From positions 28,302,858 to 28,366,857 of the forward strand of contig NC_044018.1 of NCBI RefSeq assembly GCF_900496995.4: 64,000 nucleotides of DNA. The letters are read 5' to 3'. Numbering within the stretch: position 1 is the stretch's first letter; each line of letters opens with the position of its first letter. The translations under genes and the position numbers were made by a program. This DNA comes from Aquila chrysaetos chrysaetos (lineage: Eukaryota > Chordata > Aves > Accipitriformes > Accipitridae). Positions 34,798-48,600 of this stretch are shown one piece after another. The notes under the pieces are model-generated. The model did not search any database and was not told where the DNA came from. It saw nothing but the letters and a program-made list of their open reading frames with translations.

Positions 34798-36050
34798 GAG
34801 AAACAGAGCCCCACTGCATAAACACAAGACCCGTTGGCATCTGTAGCCAAATGAGGCCAAAGCACTTTCTCCTGAACTCAAGCCAATGTCCAGGGGACAA
34901 AGGATAAGAATCCACTCCAGGCTGCCTCTTTTAAGTTTGTCTTTACAACATCCCAGTTAACATCTCTGTTACCAGTTACAAGCAGAAACCGACCCAGGAT
35001 TTTAGAGACTCTCCCATTCAGATACCACACTAACATCTTCCTCTGTAAGTCTGTTTCCCCAGGAGGACTTGCATTCACAACCTTCAAGATCTACCTATAG
35101 GCAACTTGGCAGGAGGGGAAAGTATTATTACACAAGCTTTTAACACAGCAGCCAGAAGCCATCAGCCCAGCCATGTTACCAGTATTACAAAATCATTCTC
35201 TGTGCTCTGTCCCTGCTCTATGCATGTCTGTGAGAGGTGTTCACTGATGTGGCTTTCAGAAGAAGGCAGCATCGAGCTTTCCAAACTGAACTGATGGGGA
35301 GATGCAGGTAAACAATCTGAGCCAGATGGATTTGCGACATCTGGATTTGCCTATCTGGTGACAAACATGCTGGCTGTACTAGGAAGGGGATCCTTGGCCA
35401 CTTCAGAGCATTTAACTGATTTTACTGCCTTTTGGGTGGCCCCTCATTCCTTCCCATGCCACCAAAGCTAAAATTCCTCAAAACTTGTATTTTCATAAGC
35501 CACCTCTCTCTAACAGAGAGCATCTCCGCCTGTCTCACCTAAAGGCATTCCAGACTCCACACACAGTGGTGCTAGGTCCTAAAAATGGGATACAACAAGC
35601 AGGACTTGTCTTTGTATTTATTGAACCTACCTAGCAGCTTTTACCTTACCTGGCTGACACCAGCCAATGCACACCAGTCATGTTGCACCAAAGCTACTAG
35701 AGCCAACTCTGTAGATGCCACGTCCCCCTGCGAGCAAGGAGGGGGAGATGTTCTGGCCTCAACACAGACATTTCTGTGGCCCTCTTGCACAACCTAACAT
35801 AGGCAGTGCCCTGCAGTATCTTCCTTTATAAGGCCAGGCTCTGGCCTCAGCCATTGCCATGCAGCCCCACTTGAGTTCCCAGATCTTGAGTTCCCAGGAG
35901 GAGTTGTTAATAGTCTCTTGGCATATTTCCGTTGAGTGCATCACAGTATTTCCACACTTCTGTAGGATAGACAATTACTGTAGCGTCCATGTAACTGAAC
36001 ACCGGCTCTCCGGGGTTATGGCTGTTATAATAAAGTATTGTGTGTCACAC
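34798..36050 (+). other. KRT80: KRT80 3' untranslated region
   Basis: About 1.25 kb between the stop codon and the first clear AATAAA. No further coding signal. The extent is inferred from the poly(A) signal only. Confidence 0.6.
36029..36034 (+). terminator. KRT80 polyadenylation signal
   Basis: AATAAA in TTATAATAAAGTATTG, followed within 30 bp by GT-rich sequence (TGTGTGTCACAC, TTGTGCTGTTGG). It is the first good signal downstream of the KRT80 stop codon. Confidence 0.65.
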
Positions 36051-37339
36051 AACACATTGTGCTGTTGGTTTTCTCCAAGTTTCTTACCACATCCCACCTG
36101 AAACAGCAGTTCCTTCCCCAGATGCCAGCAGGTCTCAGCTGAGGGCTCTGGCTAAATGCTGGCAGCCAAATGAAGCTGAAATTGCTTCCCAGGTAATTTG
36201 TTCAGTCCACATCCCCAGGAAGAAGTACACAGGGCTGGAGGGGCAGACGCAGAGCCAGCAGCCAAGGCTTTGGGGAGCTCACCGCTGTTCTGCCACCAGG
36301 CTCCCACCTGGCTTTGAATCACAGAGCAGCTCAAGCATGTTTCAGGAGATGAAGAGTTATTGCACAGGCCACCACACTCTCACCATTGTACTCATCTACA
36401 CAAAGCTTCCCCTTGCTAAACTCCCCCTGTACCTCTGCAAAGGGGAACTTCTGTGCACCTGGGACCCAAATCTGTCCTGGGGAACCACAGTTCCATGCAG
36501 CACCTCATTTCAGAGGTGCCCTTCCAGAGCACAGGGGTTTTCTTGGTGCTCCTTGCTCAAAAACACCCTCCTCTAAGGGACTTCCTTGGGAGATCCAAAA
36601 CAGACAAGGTCCCCAGAGGTGCCAGGGGACTGGAGATGGGGAGCATCTCTGCCCACCTGAGAGAAACACTGCACTTTCAATGTCAGCTCAAAGGGTACAG
36701 GGGCAGAGGAGGGGAGGACAGTCCAGGCCAGCTGAAAGAGCCCACAGCTGTTAAATCTGGTGTCTCAAACTGGCAGGGGTGGGAAAAGGGGGAGCTATGA
36801 GTTAGCTCCCAGTCATACAAGCCGTTCCTAGCTCAGAAGGAGACAGCACTTTAGTGGAGAGCTTCCCCTGGAGGCAGGACCCAGCTGAGCCCTTCAACAA
36901 CAGCCCTTCCAGCTGGAGGAACAATGCTGCATTTGTGCAACGCTGCACGACACCAAAGGTGCGTGAGGCCCAGAAGATGAATGACTGCTCTGAATAGCCT
37001 GGCATCCTTGGGGGGGCGGAGGGCTGAGGCTCTGTGAGCAAGGCGGGGGAAGGAGAAACACAGAGCTAGTGTTGCCCTGAATGAAACCTGAATGGAAAGG
37101 GAGGGTTTGGGAGGCCTGAAAATTCAAGCGGGGGGAACTGGAGGAGAGGGTGGTAAGAGATGTGTGCTTGTGGCCAGGCTGGAAAGGGCAGGGGCTCAAC
37201 AGCAGCCCAGTCCTGCAAGAGGAGTTTCTAGCTGTTTTCCCTCCCTGCCGTATAGGTTTTGTTTTTTTTCAGCTGGTTCTGAGCCTTCACCACCCAGGGG
37301 ACTGGGAGAGAGCCCTGAGGCCAGAGCAGGGCACTAGGA

Positions 37340-37465
37340 AGCTGGACTCCTGGGTTCAGTTCACTGTTCTAGGACCCAGGAGAGAAGGACCCAACTCACT
37401 ACTTCACTGTCTCAGTCACTTCACTGCTCTGTGCTTCGGTTTCCCCACTGACAACTGGAAAGTGT
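37340..37465 (+). repeat. MIR-like SINE relic
   Basis: GACTCCTGGGTTCAGTTCAC, then CTCAGTCACTTCACTGCTCT and GTGCTTCGGTTTCCCCACTG. This is the forward MIR order (TGGGTTC...CACTTAACCTCTCTGTGCCTCAGTTTCCCC). Confidence 0.6.
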
Positions 37466-40392
37466 GTATCAAGCCACATCATACCAGGGCAATTATTTTA
37501 TGCAGCAGAATAATTCTGGCACTCCATTGATGGGAGCTGAGCTACGTCTGAGATAGTCACATTGCTTTGGGACACCCATTATCTGCCCATGCACCCATCC
37601 TTCCCCCTCCACCATACTACCCCTTAAGCACTGACTCCATTTGAAGGACCAGCCCCTTCCTCAGGGCTAATTTCTGTAGCTATTCTTACACCAGAGACAC
37701 AGCCAGCCCTAAACCCAGCTGTTAAATTCACTGGGGAAGTTCTGTATCTTTTGCATTTGTCCAGTGAAGGGTATCACACCCCTTGCCCCCTTAAGAAATA
37801 CCAGGCAATGCCATCAACTCAGGATCTCAGAAACCCCTTTGGGGAGCTGTGGGACAGTCCTACACGGGCAAGGATGCCAAGCCAGCAGTAATCAACAGAG
37901 CTGCCAACAGATTTAGCTGCTGCTAAGGCGGTCAGTGGAATAAAGGCAAGCTCATCTGCGTTATCTGGTGAGCTACATCTGTGCAATCCAAAGCACAGCC
38001 ATCTCCAGGTAAAGCCGTATCAGTTTCAGCTGCAAGAGGCTTCCCAAAGATGATCTCAAACCCTGTCTGGAGCCAAAGATTGGCACATCTGCCCAAGCGT
38101 GGGGAAAGGAGACATCAGATGTCCAGGACATGGCCCAGTTGTGAGGCAAAGCCCAGGGGCAAAACTCAGGGACAGATAAATCCATGTGCTGAAAGCAGGG
38201 GGCAGAGCTGATTTTGGTGGGGCAGACTCTGGCAGGGAAGATCACCAGGGAAATATTCACATCTGCACAACAGCAACTGGGCTGGAGTCCAGAAGACAAG
38301 CCAGAGCAGACCCAGGGAAGCAGCAGGGCTCCTCTGCTGTCTTCCAAGCAGGGAGAGTCTGAGCCCCAGACCACATCTAAGGGCACCACATACCTGGGCT
38401 GCTGCCTCCCGGGGTGGGGAGCACCCAAGTGTGAGCTCCAGGCTCCCTCTCCTGGGCAGGTGACACCATTGCAAATGCCTCCAAAGAGGAGGCTCAGTGG
38501 CCTCCACAAGCCCTGGATCCCATAAGCTGCCACATCCCAAACAACCCCCTCCTTCCTTCCAGCAAGCCCAGCCTCCCAGGAGAACGGAAAAACAGCTCCC
38601 AGGCACCGAGGAAGAGAACACCAAAGCATGGTCAAAATCTTTCCCTGGATGCTTCAAGAGAGTAGAACAGTGACTACAAAGGTAGACTGAGACGCAGAGG
38701 TTTGCCTGATCCTAAAGCGTGTTCCTCACCCACCAAAAACTCACGTCCTGGTGGAAATCACGCCTGTAACCCTGGCTGGCTGGCCCAGATTCGTTTCACC
38801 GCAAACTGAGATCTCATTCCTTCGTAGCCCACACACACTTTTGAATCAGTCTAGGGATCTGCTTGGGGAAGGCAAATCAGTTCCCAGCAGCATTACCAAG
38901 AGTGAGAAACACCTCCCTCGATCAGATCCCACCAGTCCAGGGAATGGACCTGTTACATTCCCCTCCTTGGTGTCTGGCTTTGGTGAGTAACATCGAAAGC
39001 TCTGGCTGGGGCCTGTGCTGCCAGCCCCACTCTGAAAAAAGGCCATGGACCCTTTCTAACCTGCAGACACACACCACTTTTTTTGTCCTTTTAGGGCTAA
39101 ATCCTGCAAGCAAACACTAAAAATAACTTTATAGAAGAGACAAACCACATCTTCCTTTGGAAACTCAGCTTTCAGCCCATCTGCTCCCCATGAAACAGCT
39201 ATCCAGCTGCACATGGGAGCACTTCTGGTTCTTCTCCCACCTCTCCTTTCTCTCCAGATGTAGGGATGCTCCTTTGGGCAGAAGCCCACCAGGCTCCCAT
39301 TAAAACAGGCCACGGACCTGGTCTCAGTGCAGACAGCCTAGCTTCTAGTCCTCCCCAGGGCACTGAGCAGCCAGGCTCACGGAGACAAGTAAATTTAGAC
39401 TGGGGAAATCTGCCTCAAGCTGAGTTCATGCTCTGTACCGGAGCAGGGGGGGAAAATCCCTCCACACGTTCTATGTTGTTAAATGTGTGGGAAGTGAGAT
39501 GGAAATGTGTTCCTGGGGTGCAGAAAGGATGGCCTAGAGCTCTAGAGACTTTCCACTACACTAGTCCCACTGAGTGCAATTGCACTCTTCCAAAAATACC
39601 CCCAAGCCCACTCCAATTTCCAACCCAGTTTAATCTGCCAAGTTCCACTTCACCCCCAGCTGCTCCCCCTGGTTCCAGCTTATGTCTGGAGCAACTCCAA
39701 GAGACAGGGCACAAGACAGGAGGAGAAAGACAGATCCTCCAGGCTCATCTCCCAGGCCTGCTGCCTGGCACAGCAGTTTCCAGGGATCGAAGCAGATCGA
39801 AGCAGCTCACCCCAAGAAATCAGCCATTGGGAAAAGGAACTCCCCCAGTCTTGGGCAGAGAAAAGAGTTTAATTTCCTTTCCCTGCATGATCTTGGACAA
39901 AACCATGCCTCAGTTTCTCCTGTTTGTTTTTGCCTGAAGCCTAAGATGGGATCAAGTTGAGGGGGGTATAATTTAGTTTTCTTAACCAAATGCTCCAGCC
40001 CAGGACAGAGAGCAGGGAGTTTAGCAAGCATGAAAGGGGCTTAACCATCAGGCAGGCAGTGATTTGTACTGTCCCTACTGCCTACCTGAGCTTGAAGAGG
40101 TCTCCAGCCCCACCAAGGGCACCCTTGGCTGCCCACCCATCATCTCCCTGGCTCTTGGGGAACACAAAACCAGCCACACTCACTGCGGGGGGAACCAGCC
40201 TCTTTGCAAGCCCCAGAAATCAGCCACGCTGGCTGCAAAGCCAACGCTGTAATTGTCTCCAGGGCACCAGGAGAAGGGAGGGGAGGGCAGGGAAGGGTGG
40301 AGGAAAACATGCCCGACCCCATCAGCCCATCCACACCTCTCCGCACATCCCTTCAGAGGAAGGAGGAGGAGCAGTCGGCACTGGTTTTTTGA

Positions 40393-40440
40393 CCATATAA
40401 GGCTGGGTTTTTCTCTCCGTGGCCAATCCGGGGAGGAATG
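40393..40440. promoter_or_regulatory. CArG box with nearby CCAAT box
   Basis: CCATATAAGG at 40393-40402 fits the SRF consensus CC(A/T)6GG exactly. GGCCAATCC follows about 30 bp later. There is no adjacent gene to assign it to; an enhancer or an unrecognised transcript's promoter is possible. Confidence 0.35.
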
Positions 40441-41135
40441 TGAACACCTGAGCTTTGCCTGGTTTGCCAAGGCCCACCCTCCCCTGCCCACACCCTGCCT
40501 CCTCGGCCAGGTGTGCAGAGCTCTACCTGCAGCAGGGGAGGGGAGGCTGCCTCCGCACAGCCCACTCCACACCTGGCACGGAACAGGGGGTGATTCTGCC
40601 CTGCATGAATTTGTAACTGGGGACAGCAGGCCAGTCGGGGCTTTCCTCTCCTGCAGCCCCTTGGACTCTCCAGGGCGGCCAAGCTGAGCTCAGGTTGTCT
40701 GCTGCAAGGCTGGGTTGCCCCTTTCAACTCTTTCCAGTTATTCACCATCCCAGACACGTGAAACACCTCTTCTTCTGTCCTGCAGCCATCCCTGTTGCTT
40801 AGTTTCCATCTCCACCTGCGCCTGGCTGGCTGAGGGCAGCCCTGGGGTCTCTACCTCCCAGACAGTGCCTGGGAGACAGGAGCCTGCACAGACCTGCTAA
40901 GGGAGCTTCACCTTTGAGATGTCCTCAGTCTGGCTTTGGTTCAGGGGAACTGGATCACTGGGGGACCCCACGCATCGCCCTGTCACGGCTGGGACTCCCA
41001 GCCGTACCAAAACTGGCAGCCTTCTAGCCCAGTGGCTCCCGGTCCTCGTACCACATCTCACTGCCTCAGCCCAGGGTGAGAGGAGGAATGAAGGACAAGG
41101 TTGGCCCATCACTTGGTGCCCCCAGACTAGTGGGG

Positions 41136-41156
41136 AAAAAAAAAAAAAAAAAAAAA
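41136..41156. repeat. Poly-A tract, 21 bases
   Basis: Uninterrupted A run after TAGTGGGG. Confidence 0.97.
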
Positions 41157-43972
41157 TAGACCCAAGCTGCTACCAGCCAGGGGGACATAGGAGAGACCCT
41201 GAGCTGCCAGCCCAGCCAGCCCCACAGTCCCGTGTCCAGGCCTCACTGCCTGCCTCTGCCACAGCGATACACGTGCCAACTCTGCCATGACTCCGCATGC
41301 CAGCGCCCTGACCAAACGAGCCCAAGAATTTCAGAGAAACCAGCGTTCCCTTGTTGTGCTGCCAAGATTCGGTACCCGCCTTCCAACGATCCTGGTTAGA
41401 GCGGGACAGATGCCAGGAGAGTTGTGTCAGCTCACTGCCCTTGGGCTTATGGGGTGGGGGTGCCAACACGTCCCCCACCTCCGCCTCCAGGCATGCCAGG
41501 GACTCGCACACGCAGTGAGGTAGCAGCAGCTGCTGCTTCAACACACTCCCCACCCAGCCCAAATTCCTGCGTATCCACAAGGCCGTCACAGGCCTGGAGG
41601 AAGCCTCACCTGAAACAAAATGGCAATAAGGTTGGCCATTTGATGTTTGCCCATGTTTAATCCTGCACAGCCCCTCCAGGAGGGCAGAGCCCCAGCGTGG
41701 GGGCAAAAAGGGTGGGGACCAGTGCGTGTGGGAGGGCAACGTTTCATTCCCTGGAAGGCATGAGTCAAAACAGCATTTCCCAGCACCTCCTGACCTGCTC
41801 TCCCCTCTATGTACACACCATTTATGCTACACAGCAACATCACCCCGTGGCAGTGATGGTCAAGAAGGTCTTCCAGTGCAAGAAGCAAAGGGGCACTGTG
41901 AAAAGCAGTAGCTCTGCTCACAGATGGGGACATGAACAAGACTGTCCCTGCCTGGCAGGAGGGGAGTGTGGACTGCGGCCCATGCTAACCTCCATCAGGT
42001 CTCAGCAGAGATGGGGACATTCCTCTTTCCAGCATAGAAAGGTCATGGGGGCTTGGGAAGTCCAGAGGACAGATGTGTGTGAGGTGGTGGCCGTTTTGCT
42101 GGGCAAACAAAGGAAAACAAAGCAGTTCAGGCCAAATTACTACTAGTGACAGGACTGAGACTTTGCAGCTCATACCAGGGTCTGTCTGTACCAGCTTTCA
42201 CATAATCCAGGCTCTGTATGGTCCAGAGACCGTTTACCACCTCACAACCATCATCTTTGCTCTGCGTAGATGCTAGCTGAGTCTGAGACAGCTTTCAACT
42301 GTGGAGCCTGACAGCACATCATGGCATGGACTGCAGATCTTCACTGGTATCTTAACCTTGCTAGCAGGCACTGCTAGCACAGAAGACCTGCTCCCTTAGG
42401 CCTTTGTAGACATTAGGAACCAGAGCTTGTAACTGTGGTTCAGAGTTTGTTGTCTACTTGAGAGGTCATGCTGAAGTCTCAGCTACTGCACCCTCTCTGC
42501 TAGCTTTAAGCATGGCTACTTAAACAACACGTATCCCTCAACAACCTCACCAGGAACAACCAAGCGCTCGTGGTGTATTTGAGGAGGTGGAAGAAGCCAT
42601 GTCCACCTTCAGGAAACGGAGATGGTTCGGGCCCAGACCACCCAGCTGTGCTTCCTCCCAGCCTGACATCTCTCCAATACACAAATACACCAGGCAGCCT
42701 CCAAACCTGAGTCGAGACCCATGGAGGGGCCTGGGTGAGCTGGGGCAGCGCCCAGCATGTAGGGCAGGGCAACAGAAAATATTTGAGATTGCAGGTTGGA
42801 CGAGATGAGTCATTCACAAGGATGGGCAGTCCAGCTGCCAGAGCTGCTCAACTCTCCACCCCTACTAGCATAGTACCCTGGGAAGTTGCTAACCGTGGGA
42901 ACTGGGATATCACAGCAGGCCAAGCAAGTAGAAAAACATGGCAGTTGCTGAGAGGAGATTAAAACTGTCCATCTCTGCAAAGCAATGACTTAGCGAGAGA
43001 AGCAAAACCCCAGAGCTCAGCAGGTCTAGGTGCTTGAGATTGGCTGCTCAGCCTGGCAGGATCCCCGTGGCAATCAGCCAGGTATTCATAACATAATGGG
43101 AACGGTGCTCACCCATTCCTGCCAGGGCCTGTGTGTGTTTGCGAGATTTCATAGACACACCCTTCAATTCAAGGGTTTGGAAAAAAAGCTCAGCACCTGA
43201 GGAGGAGGGGGAGAAAGAAAAAGAGAAGGAACCACTTCAGAGCTGAGGAATCCCAGCCGTGACTCACTGCGGGATGGGCAGCAGGGGCTCCAACACAGGA
43301 AGCAAAGAGGGCTGGGAATGCTGGGGAGAGGGTCAGGGCAGGCTGTCTGTAGCCCTGCAAGGGGATCCTGCAGGGCAAGGCAGCCCCCTCTGCGCAAAGG
43401 AGTCCTCCCCTAGACTCACCCAGCACCCAGCCTCCTCATGCAAAGGGGGGCTGCTGCCATTGGGGGCCAACTTCTACTCAGGGAAATGGGCCTTGCTATA
43501 TTTTAGCATTAGCAAACCTGGCCTGCACATTTCCCAGCTTCCTAACGCCCATGTGCCCAGCTTTACCCACCTATATGGCACTCGCATCAACTCCAGGAGT
43601 CCCAAACCCTCCTTTGTCTCGAATGTTTCTCAGGCTGCTCATATTCCTGTGCAACACCAAGACCTTCCCTGGCTGGCAATCTCTGCCACCCAACAATCGT
43701 GGCCTCAACACACACGGAGGAAAAAAGTTCACTCTTAAAAAAGGGAATATAAAACATCTGGGGCTTGATTTCCAACTCTTCCAGAGACTTATCATGTACC
43801 CAAAGTGATCTGTCAGCTCCTTTGTGCAGGATAAGTGCAGTAGGGCTGAAAGACACCACTACCAACATAAGAACGCCAATTTGGAGCCCTTTGTATAGTT
43901 TGCAGGAGTTAGAAATACAAGACAAGGAGTAAGATAACACCAATTCAGATCCATAGCTGCAGATCCACTCTA

Positions 43973-44075
43973 GATTTACACCTGCCTGTCCCACTGGCCC
44001 TCAACAAGGTGTAAATCCAGGATTCCCTTGTCACTTCACCTGATAGAAGCCTGTGTAACTTCAATGAAGTCAGTG
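43973..44075. repeat. Inverted repeat within a relic interspersed element
   Basis: GATTTACACC (43973-43982) and its perfect complement GGTGTAAATC (44008-44017) flank a 25-nt loop. GTGTAACTTCAATGAAGTCA follows at about 44050. This is the layout of the old palindromic amniote repeat. Confidence 0.5.
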
Positions 44076-45580
44076 ATGCTGCACCACTTTATCCTCCCCA
44101 TACGAGCTCTCCCAGTGGGTGACACTGTTTTAAGTCCCAGTTCCTGAAGTCAGGGCAACATGGAAGAACAGTTGCTCTCCTAGTTCAAATCAAAGCTCTA
44201 GCCAACAACAGAAAACACTCAAAAACTGCGACTCCAAAACACATGCAAACTAGACAAGGGGGAACAACTCCAAACGTCTTTTTCTTTTAAAGCAGTGGAC
44301 CACAAGGCACTAAAAAAGTCCTGAAGTTCATTTAGCCTTGGATTTGCCCAGGGGGACACCTGAAACTTAGCACCATGCAACATGTTTACCCCTCTTAAGA
44401 GCCAGACTCGAGCTAGCATCAGAGAAGCCCTATGCTCCCATCAACAGACTGCTGTTCAGTCTCCATGTCAGTGCTTTCTCCAACCTAGTTTTGAGTGCAC
44501 CAAGGTGGTGTGGAGTCTCTGGATGAAGCAGAAGGACTCCATCCACACACGCTCTGCTGACAGCTTCCCGGACAGCCATCTCATACTCATGGCAACAAAC
44601 ACCTATGGGACATGTTCTGACCTGAGCGCTGCATTCAGTTCTCCCTGGAAGATTCGCCCACGTACATATCTGGAGTGTGCTTTGCAGATTATACAACACA
44701 TGTTATCTAGGGCAACAATGACAAGTGGATCCAGAGAAAAGCCCCTGACTTTGCAAGGTCCTGGGGGATATCTCAGTTGGACCAAGGTAGAGGATTCAGT
44801 GGTTGGCAGGATTGAATTTCAATACAAAATGCCTGACTGTAACCCAGAAAGATGAATTTCCACCTTGCTGGAAGCTTCTCAGTCCTTGATGAGACCTTAA
44901 GTAGAGTAAGAAGCAACTCAGGCTCCCATCTTTGAATTTATAAGCCAGCCCTTGACCGCAGCAACGTTCCAGCCCTCTGCACTGGTTAAAAACTTGGCTC
45001 ACAACTGGGAATTGCCTCTTGGCTGCACCTCTATTCACAACTTGGTTCTGGGAAGGGTCAGCATTTCAATCTCTCCTTCCTAAAGCGGGCTGATCTGTTC
45101 CAATCCTATTGCCACCCCGACCAGGAAAGACCCCCAATTCTTCACTCAAGCAAAGAAAACAACCCACAGCAGCCTGGCTGTGCTTGTCCATCCAGGTCCT
45201 CCAGCTGCACAAGGAAGAGGCAGCATCAGCATAGAAAGACTTACATTGCTTCTGAGCCTCCTAAAACCCTACTATCTCCATTGCTCCAATTCCAAGATTA
45301 ACCCTGGGTTTGTACCTGAAGCAGGTACTTGACAGCTCTACGAGGACAGAGCTGTTGGGACCAGCCTGCAACTGTATTGAGGATGTTGCTGTCCATAAGC
45401 AGCAGAGCTGGCAAATTAAGACTAACTTCAACCTGACTGTTCTCAACGCCATGCCATCACCTTGCTCCTGATTAACGCTGCTATTAACAAGCACTGGCAT
45501 CTGCCCCTTCTCTGCCAGCTTAAACCTAAGTGGAATAAGCAAAATTTCAGTGAGCATTGGCTACAGCAGTATAGTGGGAC

Positions 45581-45625
45581 TAGACTCCCTGTGGATTTTA
45601 TGGGAGCTGGACTGGGCCCCTCTGA
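45581..45625. repeat. Relic repeat fragment
   Basis: ACTCCCTGTGGATTTTATGG then GAGCTGGACTGGGCCCCTCT resembles the TTGACTTTATGGGAG core plus end of the repeat family seen near 2.4 kb. Degenerate. Confidence 0.25.
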
Positions 45626-48600
45626 GAGTTACTTTTGTGCCAGTTTTTCTGCAATTTACTGAGAAGCTTTTTGCGAAGCATCCCAGCCATGCAAAGAATG
45701 GGGTGGGGATGTTTTGACATGGAGTCTTGGATCACTTACAGATCCCACCCAGGTCCCTCCATGCTCACCTTTTAATGCTCTCTATGTGCTCTTGTTTCTC
45801 AATAACATCAAGCAGAGAGCAATTCAGATAGCGTAATTTAAGAGAAAACAGGCTGCAGGGAGCAGACACTGCACAGACCAGAGTGAATACGCACAGCTAT
45901 CAGGCCCAGGCACAATCTGTGGATGTGAATACAGCATCCGAGGCTACACCTGCGTGTGTTCGTGTGTGCAAAAACATCTACGTGCGCAGATGTGTGCGGA
46001 AGCCTCTCTGAACGCCACTGCTTATCTGCATGGGCTGTGAAACTCAACTTTAAGCAATGCCACCACTTAACTGGAAATCTGAGGAGAGACTTGGCCTGGC
46101 AGCAAGAAAAGAGGAATGCTTGGGGCAGGTCCTGCCTGTTGGTTGGAGATGAAGGAAGGGCAGAAAGCCCCCTAATTAGCCCAAAGTGAATTTCCTTTGG
46201 CAGCATCAAGTGCCCTTTGCACCTCCAGCTGCTAAGCAGAAGGGACAAAAACATTCTCCCTCACCAAAAAAACGCTAAGAGATACAGAATTTGTGCTGCC
46301 TAACCAGATGTATTTAGCATTAGATTCCTGATAGGTTAAGCTAATCCTGTGTACATCACTAACTTTACTAAAGGAGATCCTCATCTTAGTGTGGTAGCTC
46401 AGCTCCAATTCACATCACCCCCCCTTATTTTCTTTGCTTCACATTTACTCCAGGTGAGGTTAGAACCAAGGCTGACAACACTCCCTTCAGTTAAATCCTA
46501 ACCTGTAAGAAAAAATTCAAATTCTTTCTACATTTTCACAACAAACAGATGCTTCTTGCAAAACAGAACAGACACATCTAATGCACATGTACATGACTGT
46601 CCCTGCTCTCAGTGTTTACCATCTAAAAAGCCTTGCAGAATGACATTTGTTTAGTCTGCAGCGAGATCAGAATCCAGTTTTGGATGTGGATCTACATTTC
46701 ACAGCTGGCCTTTATTCCTCTAACACACTATTACAGCCTTTCCACCTGAATGCAAAAACCTGCAAAATTCAGCAGGTCTTCAGATCTGGAGCTCACCTGT
46801 TGAGCCATGAACTTCGCATTGATAGAACACCTGGTGAAGGTGTCTGAAGCAGCCCTACAAAGTAGTGCTCCCTTCAGTTCTCAGACACTGGTGAGAGCTT
46901 TCCTGAATTCACAGGAATGTATTAGCCTTAGTAACAGTGCCCAATTGCAGTCCATGAACCATGCCAGGGAAGGACAGAAAGGCCAGGAGTGACTCTGGTA
47001 CTCCTAAAAGGGCAACAACAAATTCAGCTAGGTGTGCTGGGGTAGAAGTAACCTCCCGGCACACACATTCATGTCCCCCAGTCCATGCAAATACTGCTCT
47101 GAAGTAAGGAGAGTGATGGGGGCAGGCAGACGGCCCTTGGGCTGGGGAACCTCAGGAGACACAGCCAGCTCAGGCTTCTTTTTCCACCTCACTGGGAAAG
47201 GAGAATTTAGAGGCTGGGCCGCCCAGCCCCAGAGGGCTTTGTCAGCATTGTTTGCAGCAGGGAGCAGGCTGTCGGCCCCGCCTGGCGCTTCCCTTTGTGC
47301 ATTTGCTGAGCTCTGATCTTACAGCGTCCATTGCCGTGGGGAGGGAACTGCTCGCAACCAGGGCAGACTGCTCCAACCTACTTTCGCTGGGTTTTGCGCA
47401 GAAGGCAAATCTTGCAGGCTTCGAAGTTTCCACATCAGCAAATTGTCTGACAAGCGCCTTCCCTGACGTCTTGTCAAAGAAATGACAATGTAAGGGAGGT
47501 TGGGGGGTGTGGTGGTGTTCTCTCGTATGTGGAGGTGCCCAACTTCTGCATTATATCCAGGAACAGCTCATCTACCGCCCCTTTCCTTTCCCCCAGCCCC
47601 TCAGGCCGAGACCAACCTGCTCTTTGCCATCTTCACTGCCCCAAAAGTGGTTTGCCATCGTGCAACCACAGTGCAGGTGCCTCTGCCCCAGAGCAGATGC
47701 ACATGCAAAGCAGTTCCTGTGATGGGGGGAAAATAGGCCATTCTCCCATCTTATCACAACCAAATTTGTGTTTCTGTTGCATGATATCCATAGACATATC
47801 AGAGAGAGGAACCAGGGTGAGCCGCTCTCCATAACCTCCCTTCTAAGAGATCCGATGGCCTCTTTGCACTTCTCTGCTTTTTAAGAGTCAAAATCTTTAA
47901 GACTACCCTTAGATGATATTACACAATGTGCTGCAAAAGCAACTGATGGACTCAGTGGGCCCACGTGCCCTGGACCCTGAAATCAAAGCAGGGAGTTGAA
48001 AGGAACCAGGTTCTGCATCAATCAGTTTCTCCACTGATGACAACTGTGACTGTCATCAAATGTACTTCTACAGGGTACATTAGGACCTCTGGAAACCTCC
48101 AAGTACCTTCTCAGTACGTGCGTCCTCTCCTCCCTGTCTCTACATATACACCTGCACATACACAACATTATCAGGTTTACTAGTGGCTTTACGAGCATTT
48201 ACACACTCAATAAAGCATTCTTTTGCCTTGCAGTTGTGCCAGCTCTTTGTAAATCCTTAATACTCTTCCTTTTGAACCTGGACAAGAATGAGGCCACCTC
48301 TACCAATACTGTTCGGTGTAGTTTATAGCTTACAACTCCTTAAAAAGACTTTCTTTCCTCCCTCCTAAACCTCTACCCTTCTGAGTCATGCTCTGCACAG
48401 CGCCTGAAGTCAGCACTTCACACAAACCAGCTGAAGCTGGTCTTCGGAAAAAACGCAGACACATACATACAAAGCAGGGAACAGCTACCAGCCAGGACCT
48501 GCAGCCTTGGCAAAGAGCAGAGCGAACTTGCTGGTGACGGCACCAGCTAGAAACGCAGATCAAGAGAGAACATGGAGAAGCAGAGCAGCTCTCTGCTCTC

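Noticed and set aside
37973-38635. 220-codon minus-strand ORF
   Set aside because: An overlapping second minus-strand frame is equally open, which points to GC composition rather than coding selection. No recognisable domain.
39266-39937. 223-codon plus-strand ORF
   Set aside because: Composition is like random GC-rich DNA, with no domain, no keratin similarity and no flanking splice sites or promoter. Likely chance.
44382-44855. 157-codon plus-strand ORF
   Set aside because: No recognisable family, and it follows directly after a relic repeat. No promoter or exon signals.
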